Notes under the pieces: model-generated
Told to the model about the DNA's origin: nothing
Databases searched by the model: none
The model's input: the letters and a program-made list of their open reading frames with translations, nothing else
Source: Rhodococcus phenolicus
GTDB lineage: Bacteria; Actinomycetota; Actinomycetes; Mycobacteriales; Mycobacteriaceae
Direction: 5' to 3'
DNA: 44,179 nt
NCBI RefSeq assembly: GCF_001646785.1
Contig: NZ_LRRH01000017.1
Coordinates: 1-44,179 of the forward strand
Made by a program: the position numbers and the translations under genes
In this document: in pieces, positions 7,287 through 15,070 of the stretch
How positions within the stretch are numbered: the first letter of the stretch is position 1
Layout of the letters: the number at the start of each line of letters is the position of its first letter

Positions 7287-9560
7287 TTACGCTACTGCCT
7301 TGAGCGGCGGATGCGTACCGCCATCGGCTTCGGCAACCAGGTCCTCAGCTACGAGCCACACCGTGGGCATGCCGTGGACACCGTGGTGATCGACGCGTAC
7401 ACAGCGCAGATCGGTGCCTGTGGGCACGATGACCTCGTCTTCGCCGCTGTGCAGCGAGATCGACTTGACCGGCAGCCCAGAGCGGGTACGGATGACCATC
7501 ATGTACGGCGGATGTCCGGCGAATCCCTTTGCGGTTGCCTGTTTGGTCGTCGTACTGGTGACCTTGCCGATCTGCATCTTCGATCCGACCGTGAACGTGG
7601 CATCGATGTACTCGGCGGCTGTCCCCTTCCATCCGCTCGGCACACGGGTGCCCCGCATGACGGTCATCGGCTCGATGTTCGGGTTGTGCTCGTTGAACTT
7701 GTCGAACGCCGACTCGATCCCCGACACCGTGGTCTTCGTCGACCCGGAAGGGTTCGGATCACGGCCGGTGATTGCAGCGTTGATCGCGTGGTAACTGCCG
7801 CCGGTGTAGGTCGTCAGCGCGCTGCGTTCGGACTTGTCGAGCACCTTGTTCACGAACGTGGCATTGTGCGCCGTCAGTTTGGACAGGTCGGAGGTCTTCA
7901 CCTTGTCGCCGCTGACCGAGAACCCCCACGCCTTCAGATCGCCGGCACGCTGATGGATCACCGCGTAGTCATCGGCGGTCTCTTTGCCGAAGGCCCTGAT
8001 TCCACTGCGGTACAGACTCTTGTGCTTCTCCTCCCCCAGGCTCTCCGGCGGAATCTTGTGGTCGAAGTGGGGAACCACTCCGCCACCACGAGTTTCGGTG
8101 CCCAGCGCGCGGCGATGCGCACGGACGTATGCCTGCTTGGCCTGCGCCGTGGACTTGCCAGCAGCCAGCGCTTGGGCGTGGGCCTTCTCCCCCGCTGCGA
8201 TCGCAGCCTGCTCCCGCAGCCGCTTGTTGTGCCGTTTGACGCCGGCGTAGATGTCGGCACGGACCGGGCCGGCTCCGACCGAGTCGGTCAACTTCTCGAC
8301 AGCGCCGTTGTAGCCGTCGTTGATGATCTTCTGCTGGATCTCGGCGGTGGGGGCTTTGCCGGCGGCCGACTGGCGCGCGACGTTGAGCAGTACGTCGCCG
8401 CGAATGGCGTGTGCCTGCCGCTGCATGTCGGTTGCGCCCTCGGGCAACGCGCCGGGGTCGACGAGGATCGGGATGCGATTGGCCTTGGCCAGGGCATCTT
8501 GTTTTCCGTTCGCGGTGGCCACCGGGTAATACGCGTCGCCCTTGCGCTGAAGGACGACGAAGTCGCTGTATCCGCGGCGAACGATAGCGGTTCCTCCGTC
8601 GAGATAGCGGCCTTCGACCTGTTCAACACCCGATCCGGTTTCCATCGGAATGGTGCCGGCCTTGTAGATGTCGGTGTCACGCGCGACGCCGGTAGGTGCC
8701 AGAACCGGTCCCTCGGCGATGGCGGCCGTTGCTTCAGCGGCGTACTTACGGTTGTACGACCGAGTGATCGCGGCGACCTCGTCGCCGGTGAGGATTGCGT
8801 AGTACGCGTCGCGCTCTTCGTCGCTGCTCATGTCCTCCCGCATGCCGAACTTCGCGGCCGCCAGATCGTCGCGTGATTCGGCCTGCCGCCGTTGAGCATC
8901 GACATATGCGTCCTTGGCCTTATCGAGCAGTTTCTGCTGCTCGGCGACAGCTTCGGCGGTACCTGTTCCTGCCTCCAGCTCCTTCTTCGTTTTGCGGAGT
9001 CGGGTCCGGTAGCGGTTGACCGCCTTTCGCGCTTCGTTCTCATCATGATCGGCCGCGGCGACGTTCTCTTCGGCGGCATCGAGAGCAGCCTGAGCCGGGG
9101 TGATCTTCAGCGCCGCGAGCTTGTCCCGCTCGGCCTTTGCCTGTGCGATCAGTAGTTTCGCGCTGGGAGGGTTAGCGTGCGTGCTCGGCATGGGCGTCTT
9201 GCCCAGGATCTCCGGGTCGATTCCGAGCCCTTCCATGAACTCTTTCAGAACACTCGGCGGCGCAGCCAGAACGGCAGCTGCGGACTCCACCAACCCTTGT
9301 TCCTTCAGATGCTCGACGACCTTCCTGCGCGCCTCGCGTGCAAGTCGGCGATTTCCGTTGGCTTTCGCAGCAGCTTTATAGCTCCCGCAACCCGGGCATC
9401 GACGGCCTGATCCATGAGATTTAGAGCGGCACATAGCCGGATCGTACTGGGGAGACGGCACGTCCCCCCTACCGGCCTGCATGCGCATTCGGCCGCAGAG
9501 GACGGGCGGAAGCCCAGGGAGGAGACGAAGGTTCACCGCGGCACGTGCGCAGCCGGTCAT
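7287..9560 (-). CDS. large ADP-ribosyltransferase (R-S-ExE class)
   Basis: A predicted NAD-dependent mono-ADP-ribosyltransferase of 757 aa. The C-terminal ~190 residues form the catalytic domain of the VIP2/C3-like exoenzyme type: LTTYTGGSYHAINAAI, then R636 in VMRGTRVP, S669 in VTSTTTKQAT, and E707/E709 in HSGEDEVIVP (the ExE of arginine-modifying enzymes). The N-terminal part has a Cys cluster (CRSKSHGSGRRCPGC), an Ala/Lys/Glu-rich coiled coil and a linker with an HFDHKIPPESLGEE motif. No signal peptide is visible. The ATG at 9560 has a perfect GGAGGTGA before it. An alternative start is the ATG at 9434 (MCRSKSHG), which resembles the start of related phage/plasmid proteins but lacks a ribosome-binding site. 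It is first gene of the ADP-ribosylation operon. Confidence 0.85.
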   Translation of the reverse strand: MTGCARAAVNLRLLPGLPPVLCGRMRMQAGRGDVPSPQYDPAMCRSKSHGSGRRCPGCGSYKAAAKANGNRRLAREARRKVVEHLKEQGLVESAAAVLAAPPSVLKEFMEGLGIDPEILGKTPMPSTHANPPSAKLLIAQAKAERDKLAALKITPAQAALDAAEENVAAADHDENEARKAVNRYRTRLRKTKKELEAGTGTAEAVAEQQKLLDKAKDAYVDAQRRQAESRDDLAAAKFGMREDMSSDEERDAYYAILTGDEVAAITRSYNRKYAAEATAAIAEGPVLAPTGVARDTDIYKAGTIPMETGSGVEQVEGRYLDGGTAIVRRGYSDFVVLQRKGDAYYPVATANGKQDALAKANRIPILVDPGALPEGATDMQRQAHAIRGDVLLNVARQSAAGKAPTAEIQQKIINDGYNGAVEKLTDSVGAGPVRADIYAGVKRHNKRLREQAAIAAGEKAHAQALAAGKSTAQAKQAYVRAHRRALGTETRGGGVVPHFDHKIPPESLGEEKHKSLYRSGIRAFGKETADDYAVIHQRAGDLKAWGFSVSGDKVKTSDLSKLTAHNATFVNKVLDKSERSALTTYTGGSYHAINAAITGRDPNPSGSTKTTVSGIESAFDKFNEHNPNIEPMTVMRGTRVPSGWKGTAAEYIDATFTVGSKMQIGKVTSTTTKQATAKGFAGHPPYMMVIRTRSGLPVKSISLHSGEDEVIVPTGTDLRCVRVDHHGVHGMPTVWLVAEDLVAEADGGTHPPLKAVA
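9457..9467 (+). repeat. dispersed motif GGCACGTCCCC, copy 3
   Basis: Exact copy on the plus strand, in the context ACGGCACGTCCCCCCT. It lies inside the N-terminal codons of the ADP-ribosyltransferase if that gene starts at 9560, or just upstream of it if it starts at 9434. Confidence 0.55.
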
Positions 9561-9646
9561 ATCGCTCACCTCCCTCCCGTTCGCACCGGCCTCTCGGCCC
9601 CGCACGCTTACATGACGTCGACCGATCCACCGGTCCAACTCAACCA

Positions 9647-9679
9647 CAACATTACAATGATTATTTGCATTGTTACAAC
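9647..9679 (-). promoter_or_regulatory. 33-bp shared promoter/operator element, copy 3
   Basis: On the minus strand it begins GTTGTAACAATGCAAA and ends ATTGTAATGTTG. A TTGTAA and a TAATGT hexamer are 18 bp apart, and AACAATGCAA / ATTGTAATGTT form an imperfect inverted repeat. Transcription would start near 9640, about 80 bp before the ATG at 9560 of the ADP-ribosyltransferase gene. Confidence 0.6.
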
Positions 9680-9704
9680 TCGGTACGCAGTCTTTGCGGG
9701 AGCG

Positions 9705-9725
9705 AAAACCCCTGCATCGGCAGGG
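9705..9725 (-). terminator. rho-independent terminator of the cutinase operon
   Basis: Minus-strand reading CCCTGC-CGAT-GCAGGG followed by GTTTTC: a 6-bp GC stem, tetraloop and T-run. It lies 8-28 bp past the stop codon at 9733. Confidence 0.75.
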
Positions 9726-9732
9726 CTACCCA

Positions 9733-10038
9733 TCAATCAGACGCTCTATCGGGAAGGCCGCCGAGATCTGCCCCATCGGTCGCGAGCGGAACGGTAACAA
9801 CCCACACCGGACTCTTGTTTGTGTCCGCATGCCGGCTAGCGGCAGGAGGGAGCTCGTCGACCTTAGTCAGACCCGCGATGAGATCGCCAACGGCCGGCGC
9901 GACCTCATTTGCTCCCGCCCCCACCGCTGCTGCATGCGTTGCTTCCGCGCGAGCGGGGGTGCCGACCAGGTCGCCGAGTCCCGCGAAGACCAATGCGCTC
10001 AACCCCACGAGCACACCAACGCCCACAGCCTTGGTCAC
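9733..10038 (-). CDS. small exported protein
   Basis: A 101-aa protein with an N-terminal signal sequence (KAVGVGVLVGLSALVFAGLG, predicted cleavage around TPARAEA) and an Ala/Val-rich mature part. No family is recognised. The GTG start overlaps the stop of the upstream gene (GTGA), so it is the third, translationally coupled gene of the cutinase operon and is followed by a terminator. A role at the cell envelope during transfer is possible but only inferred from its neighbours. Confidence 0.6.
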   Translation of the reverse strand: MTKAVGVGVLVGLSALVFAGLGDLVGTPARAEATHAAAVGAGANEVAPAVGDLIAGLTKVDELPPAASRHADTNKSPVWVVTVPLATDGADLGGLPDRASD

Positions 10039-10301
10039 AACGTCACACGCCCCGCCGCAGCGGCCCGCACCGCTTGGGTACGCAGCAAGTCACGGTCTAT
10101 CTCCCCGCTGCTCAACGCATCAGGACGGTGCCCGACGTGGAAGAGACCATCAACGTGAGGGCACGCGAACACAGCCAGACCCTTCTCCCCCCGGTGACGC
10201 CTCCGGACCGCCCGCGCGTCACCGCGGGTGAGATATCCCCGGTGAGCGCATGTAGCGCACCAGGTCCAGCGGGCAGACGGATTGTGGGCACGGGAACTCA
10301 T
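10035..10301 (-). CDS. small Cys/His-rich protein
   Basis: An 88-aa basic protein with a possible metal site: WCATCAHRGYL near the N-terminus and FACPHVDGLFHVGH in the middle, giving three Cys and several His. It also carries an arginine-rich stretch (RAVRRRHRGEKG). No named family. The ATG at 10301 overlaps the stop of the cutinase-like gene (ATGA), which fixes the start; a longer reading to 10343 would overlap that gene more deeply. It is the middle gene of a three-gene operon linked by 4-bp overlaps. Confidence 0.62.
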   Translation of the reverse strand: MSSRAHNPSARWTWCATCAHRGYLTRGDARAVRRRHRGEKGLAVFACPHVDGLFHVGHRPDALSSGEIDRDLLRTQAVRAAAAGRVTL

Positions 10302-12289
10302 ACGGCACGTCCGATCTGAAGATTGAGCCAGTCGGAGAGCCACTGGATGGCATTTCGCCCGGCGTTGTCGACCACGAGAGTGTTGTAGTTGGTGTGAGCG
10401 CCAGAGGTGAAGAAACTCGCAGCACTGAGCCCTTCACTGACCAACGCGGCGAGATCCTGAGCACCCTGGGATTGCGAGAGCGTGACCAGAGAGTCCGACA
10501 GCTGCGGAAGATCCAGGTTCGCGGCCTGGGTGGTGATACTCGTCGATACAGCGTTCGCCTGCTTGCCCAGCAGCTCCGGCGGGGTCTTGGTGGCCTTACC
10601 CGAGAGCATGTCAACCGCAACGGATGCCAGGTCCAGCCCCACCGGCAGCAGGCCGCTCATTGCAGCTCCCGCACCGACTGGATCAGGCGCGATTCCCGGC
10701 GGCGGGAAGAGTTTTTCGAGAGCTGCCCACGCGATCTCCTGAATCTGACCAACGATGTTGGCCAGTCTGATCACATCGACGTTCGACAAGATCGACGACA
10801 CGAGGGCAGCGATCTGTGTCGCTCCGGATGGGTCCGGGATGACCGCAAGGATTTGCGAGACCCACCGCATGTCGACCTCCGCCGCCATCTTCACCAACGG
10901 CGAGAACTGGTTGTTCAACTCACCTGCGATCTGGTGGGCTTCTTGCGCGTCGAGCGCAGCGACCTTCTGCGGCAGCAGGGCCAGGTTGTTGAGAATGCCG
11001 GGCAGGTCCAAGGAAGTCACGCCGGTAGCGACGTTGAGGACCTGGTTGACCACCACGGTCGGTTTGAGCACCGACAGCACACTGGTGGCCGAACTGAGCG
11101 CATCAACAGGGGTGGAAACCAGCGGTGCGACCTGGCCGGTCAGCAGGTTCGCATCGTCGGCAAGCGTTTGAATCTCGGGCGCAGAGGACGGGAGACCGGC
11201 GGAGGCATCCCCGGTCAGGGTGCTCGCAGTGTCGGCGATCTTGAGGGCCGCACTGAAGGCGCTCTCGAGGTCGGATTGCCCCGCGCGGGTGAGGACTTCA
11301 CTAGCATTGTGCTCGGCAGTCCCGACCGGTGCGGCGGCGAGCTGACCGTTCGCCGCGGGGCTCGCTGCACCGGAACTGAGGAGATCGGTCAGCGGAGCGA
11401 GGGTATTCGCGATGGATCGGGCGGTATCGGCCACCTGGTCGATATCAACAGTGGGTGCCGTCAGCTGCTGCCCGAGAGTGGCGACCTTGGTACCCAGGGC
11501 CGGCAGATCCGCATCAGAAAAGTCGGAGGTCAGAGCCGCGGCGAGCTGCGTGTTGCCCCCAGGCTCCGCAGTGGGGACATCACCGACGCTTGAGCTCTTG
11601 CTCAGGATCGACCCCAGTGAACCGAGCAACGGGCTCGATCCCTTCTCGATCGAGCAGTACAGATCCCCCGGGTCGCAGATCGAGGCGACGCGGCCGGACA
11701 AGGCCCCCATTCCCTGGGGTCGAGGATCAGCGATGCCTTGCCCGGAAGTGCGCGGACCTACAGTCGCTGACCCTTTCGTTCCTGCTCCAGGATCTGCCAA
11801 CAGACCGACTGCGAGTACACGGCTGGCGTCGATGGGTCCTCTGCCGTTGCCGATGTCGGAGGCGATGTCGCCGGCAGCGTCCGCGCCCTGCGAGTAGCCG
11901 ATCATCGTGAACTTCGTTCGGGGGCACGAGTTCGCGACGTCGGCGAGAACCTGCTTGGCCTTCGACACCGCGTCGGCCTTGCTGTCGGCGTAGGTATGAC
12001 CGTTGTCGAAGGCTCTGGCCATGTACGGCAACGTGTAGACCTCGACAGCACTGCCGTGGGTGTTCTCGAGCGCGTCTGCAACCGGCTTGAGCATGCCCAC
12101 CGGCTGACTGGGATCAGCGTTCTCGTCGGTCTCCCAGGTGCCGGGAATGAAGAGGTTGAATGTCGACGCGCAATGGGTCGGAGCCGCATGTGCAATCGCG
12201 GGCACAGTGAGTAGCACCCCCCCGCTTGCGACGGTCGCGGTGGCAACCAGCGCAACAGTGCGGCGGGACCTCCAACGTCTGACAGGCAT
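10298..12289 (-). CDS. secreted cutinase-like esterase with ~400-residue insertion
   Basis: A 663-aa exported serine esterase. Residues 1-36 are a signal peptide (arginines, then VALVATATVASGGVLLTV, AHAAP). The cutinase fold follows: nucleophile S133 in GYSQG, then the acid in CDPGDLYC near residue 208. The catalytic histidine normally follows soon after, but here it appears only at the C-terminus (H632 in AHTNYNTLVVDNAG). About 400 Ala/Ser/Leu-rich helical residues lie between the two. The ATG at 12289 has AGAGGT before it. A transfer-operon-type element lies 58-76 bp upstream. A surface role in mating-cell contact or envelope lipid cleavage is plausible; substrate unknown. Confidence 0.8.
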   Translation of the reverse strand: MPVRRWRSRRTVALVATATVASGGVLLTVPAIAHAAPTHCASTFNLFIPGTWETDENADPSQPVGMLKPVADALENTHGSAVEVYTLPYMARAFDNGHTYADSKADAVSKAKQVLADVANSCPRTKFTMIGYSQGADAAGDIASDIGNGRGPIDASRVLAVGLLADPGAGTKGSATVGPRTSGQGIADPRPQGMGALSGRVASICDPGDLYCSIEKGSSPLLGSLGSILSKSSSVGDVPTAEPGGNTQLAAALTSDFSDADLPALGTKVATLGQQLTAPTVDIDQVADTARSIANTLAPLTDLLSSGAASPAANGQLAAAPVGTAEHNASEVLTRAGQSDLESAFSAALKIADTASTLTGDASAGLPSSAPEIQTLADDANLLTGQVAPLVSTPVDALSSATSVLSVLKPTVVVNQVLNVATGVTSLDLPGILNNLALLPQKVAALDAQEAHQIAGELNNQFSPLVKMAAEVDMRWVSQILAVIPDPSGATQIAALVSSILSNVDVIRLANIVGQIQEIAWAALEKLFPPPGIAPDPVGAGAAMSGLLPVGLDLASVAVDMLSGKATKTPPELLGKQANAVSTSITTQAANLDLPQLSDSLVTLSQSQGAQDLAALVSEGLSAASFFTSGAHTNYNTLVVDNAGRNAIQWLSDWLNLQIGRAV

Positions 12290-12346
12290 GGGCACCTCTG
12301 ATGGCCGAATGGGAATGTGCCTGCATACATTCACCCACAACCGGGA

Positions 12347-12365
12347 TTTTCCCCAACGGGGTGAA
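12347..12365 (-). promoter_or_regulatory. transfer-operon element TTCACCCCGTTGGGGAAAA
   Basis: On the minus strand this contains CACCCCGTTGGGGAAAA with an internal CCCC-GTT-GGGG palindrome. Near-identical elements lie at 34403-34420 (T4SS operon) and 35343-35359 (coupling-protein operon). It lies 58-76 bp upstream of the cutinase-like start. Confidence 0.55.
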
Positions 12366-12429
12366 CCCTTCATCGGACCACATTTGTGCCTCTTGAACTG
12401 CGCAAATATCTAGCCTCAATGACATGCAC

Positions 12430-12471
12430 AAAACCGCCGAGGGCCGCCTCGCATAGCGGAGCGGCCCTCGG
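12430..12471 (-). terminator. rho-independent terminator after tpg
   Basis: An 11-bp perfect stem CCGAGGGCCGC / GCGGCCCTCGG (12461-12471 / 12437-12447), followed on the minus strand by GGTTTTG. It starts 10 bp past the stop codon at 12482 and ends the rep-par-tap-tpg direction. Confidence 0.8.
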
Positions 12472-12481
12472 TGACAGTGCC

Positions 12482-13276
12482 TCAGTGCCAGGTGACGTCG
12501 AGTTTGTCGATAGCATCGAAGTGGAAACCGAACTGATCACCGTAAGCGTCGAAACCCTTGTTCTCCGGATAGTCAAGGGTGGCATGGCGTTCGAGGATTG
12601 CCACGACACGCGCCTGATCGTCGTTGGCCAGTGCCGCAGCGAGAGCTTGAGACTCTTCGGCACTGAATGGGACGTCGGAGTTACCGAAGTCCAGCGTGCG
12701 GGTGCGGAAGTCGTATCCGGCTTCATCACCATTGCGAACATGCACGCGGCCGGTGACACGGATGGTGGCGATCTTCGGGGTTCCATCCGGCTTGAGAACG
12801 CCGGCCTGGTGCATGGTGACCTGAGCCTTTGCGGCCTTGAGCTTGGACTTTGCGTCGTTGCGCAACTCGTTGGTCTTTCCCGACATGTACTTGCGCACCG
12901 ACGACGGGCTGCGACCGATCTTCTTCGCCACCTCGTTGACCCCGCCGAGCCGCGCGATTGCGGCGCGGCGCTGCGCGAGTTCGGCGATCGACGTGTGAGG
13001 AATGCGGTCCTGCTGCGCCCACCGGCGCAGAGTGCGGTCCGACGGAGGCTTAGCCCCGGCATCGATCGCGGCCTGGCGAAGACCGTCGTTGCCGATCTCG
13101 CTACGCATCTGTTTGATCGGGACCTTTGCGGTCAGGCCGGCCAGTCCACTACTGGATTCCTGTGCCTTGGCCACCCCCGCCGCCGCGGCCGCGGCGACCT
13201 TGACCTTCATGCCGTCGAGACCGACGGCCTTCTGCACCACGGACTTCGATCGGGGCTTGGGAAGATGCAGTGCCAT
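12482..13276 (-). CDS. tpg: terminal-protein-like (Tpg-like) DNA-binding protein
   Basis: A 264-aa protein resembling the telomere terminal proteins (Tpg) of linear actinobacterial replicons, which are covalently attached to 5' DNA ends and prime end replication. A helix-turn-helix lies near residues 111-131 (GGVNEVAKKIGRSPSSVRKY). The C-terminal half is strand-rich, with FRTRTLDF and a final GDQFGFHFDAIDKLDV, comparable in position to the FTDI-type ending of Streptomyces Tpg. It is directly downstream of the Tap-like gene (ATG immediately after the TAG), the gene order of tap-tpg operons. The family call rests on architecture plus gene order, not on a computed alignment. Streptomyces Tpg is shorter (about 185 aa). 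Confidence 0.6.
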   Translation of the reverse strand: MALHLPKPRSKSVVQKAVGLDGMKVKVAAAAAAGVAKAQESSSGLAGLTAKVPIKQMRSEIGNDGLRQAAIDAGAKPPSDRTLRRWAQQDRIPHTSIAELAQRRAAIARLGGVNEVAKKIGRSPSSVRKYMSGKTNELRNDAKSKLKAAKAQVTMHQAGVLKPDGTPKIATIRVTGRVHVRNGDEAGYDFRTRTLDFGNSDVPFSAEESQALAAALANDDQARVVAILERHATLDYPENKGFDAYGDQFGFHFDAIDKLDVTWH

Positions 13277-15070
13277 CTAGTCCTCCTCGTCCTGGGAACC
13301 GTAGGCCGCAGCGATCGTGAGGCGAACATCGTGGGTGGTCTCGGCCGCGGCGAACGACAGGATCATCTCGTCGGTCAGCTCTACATGCTTCTCCAAAGTC
13401 ATCTTGCCCAAGGCGTCACTGTCGTCGGCGATATCCTGCCCCTCCCCCACCAGGTAGACCCAGGAGTCGGTCATGGTGCGGATCGGCCAGCGTCCGGTCT
13501 CGCGGGCGATGCGCATCGCGACGCGGCGGCCACGCCAGCGGCAGTGCGCCATGATCGCCGCCCGCCACAGCGGTTGATGGTGGTGCTGCATACGGGTGGC
13601 GGTCCACATGTCCGGGTTGACCATCCGACCGACGTAGCCCTTGTAGCAGGCACCGAGGAAGCGCTTCATCGCCGCATCATTGGTGTCGACGGCCACCGCG
13701 CGGGCCTCGCGGAGCACCTTGGCCCACTTGTCGAGGGCACGGCCTTGTTCTTCGTAGACCCAGGCTTCGGTGATGTCGAGATCGTCGAGGTCCAGGCCCA
13801 TCCCGCCGTCTGCGATCGGTGCGCACAGCCCGTCGAGGCTGACTGTGGTGATCCAGGTCTGCACGGGCTGGTCGTCGAGCATCGCCGGATGGGGCAGCGG
13901 CAGCTTTGTCGGCAATGCGTACTGCCCCGCGGCGGGCAGGGTCACGCGCCAGATCCCGAAGGGGGGCTTGTCGGCTGCGGCCGCGGCCGCGGCGTCGGCG
14001 CCGGTGAGGTTGCGAACCCGGCCGTAGCCGAAGGACAGCATGCCGGCGGAGGCCAGGTACGCGGCGCGCTGGTCGATGGTCACCAGTGCCGTGGCACCGT
14101 CGAGATCGTCGGTGTCGGGAATGCGGGACCAGCCCGCGGCCGGCTCGAAGTCCCCACGCGGTCCACCGTCGATCGGCGGGATCGGGCCGCCGGCGGTGAC
14201 GACGATGCCCTTGCCGGTGTGGAGACGTTCGCGGCGGATCTTGTCCAGGACCGCAGCGCCGGTGCGAGCGGGAGTAGGCCCGGGCAGGGTGTCGAGGTGT
14301 TTGGCGGACCAGGCCAGGCGGCGGCCGAGCTCGCGGGCGGCGGGCAGGTCGTCGTCGGGCAGATAGGTGCCCACGGTGGGGTTGCCGAGGATGCCCATGT
14401 CTCCGACCCGATTGCCCCATCCGAAGTCCTTGTTCCAGTACGTCCACACGTACGGCTCGAGGATCAGGTCGACCATCTGGGTGGCGGTTCCGACCTTGCG
14501 GATCAGGTGCACAACGAATCCGGGCTCGCCCCGCAGCTCCCAGCCGGCAGCGATCAGCGGCGGCAGTGTCGCCGCGATGGCTTCGGTGAGTTCGGATGCG
14601 GCACGTTGACGGAGCTGTTCGAGGTCGTCGACATCGTCTTCGCTGCCAGGATCGATGGTCCACCCGAGCTGGGCGCAGGAATCGATCCCCACGAACCACA
14701 CCTGTGCGGTGAGTCCGTGCGGGGTCAGCGCTGCCCAGTGCAGCAGCTTGTCCAGCTTCTCGATCGAGTCGACCGGACCGGTCAGTCGCGCACCGGAGGG
14801 GGTGTAGGTGGCTTCGGCAGTGACGATGATTGCGTGGCCGTCGGCATCGGTGGTTACCGGCAGCGATTCCCACGGTCGCGGATTGAGTTCTGGTGCCTCG
14901 ACTGTGGTGCCGGCCTCTTGTTCCGTGCCGTCTGCGTCGGGCTCGGGGCTTTCTTCCGGCGCCACCGCAGGCTGCATCGTCTCGGGCTCGGGACTCTTGG
15001 GTTCTTCGTGATCCCCTTCGTCGGGGAATCCGAAGAGGGCGAACTGTTCTTCTCCCCTGCGGTCGGTCAT
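13277..15070 (-). CDS. tap: telomere-associated protein Tap-like
   Basis: A 597-aa protein resembling Tap, which binds telomere 3' overhangs of linear plasmids and recruits the terminal protein. The first ~75 residues are acidic and low-complexity. The core shows the features I recall from Tap: VTIDQRAAYLASAG around residue 325, then FGIWRVTLP, LPHPAM, WVYEEQGRALDKWAKVLREA and WRAAIMAHCRWRGRRVAMRI. The Asp-centred VTIDQRAAY segment looks like a polymerase/exonuclease-type acidic motif. Its start overlaps the stop of the DUF2637 gene by one base, and tpg follows with no gap. It could instead be a plasmid replication protein of unknown type. Confidence 0.62.
   Translation of the reverse strand: MTDRRGEEQFALFGFPDEGDHEEPKSPEPETMQPAVAPEESPEPDADGTEQEAGTTVEAPELNPRPWESLPVTTDADGHAIIVTAEATYTPSGARLTGPVDSIEKLDKLLHWAALTPHGLTAQVWFVGIDSCAQLGWTIDPGSEDDVDDLEQLRQRAASELTEAIAATLPPLIAAGWELRGEPGFVVHLIRKVGTATQMVDLILEPYVWTYWNKDFGWGNRVGDMGILGNPTVGTYLPDDDLPAARELGRRLAWSAKHLDTLPGPTPARTGAAVLDKIRRERLHTGKGIVVTAGGPIPPIDGGPRGDFEPAAGWSRIPDTDDLDGATALVTIDQRAAYLASAGMLSFGYGRVRNLTGADAAAAAAADKPPFGIWRVTLPAAGQYALPTKLPLPHPAMLDDQPVQTWITTVSLDGLCAPIADGGMGLDLDDLDITEAWVYEEQGRALDKWAKVLREARAVAVDTNDAAMKRFLGACYKGYVGRMVNPDMWTATRMQHHHQPLWRAAIMAHCRWRGRRVAMRIARETGRWPIRTMTDSWVYLVGEGQDIADDSDALGKMTLEKHVELTDEMILSFAAAETTHDVRLTIAAAYGSQDEED

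Noticed and set aside
7311..8876. 521-aa open frame on the plus strand
   Set aside because: Antisense to the ADP-ribosyltransferase gene, whose catalytic motifs are clear.
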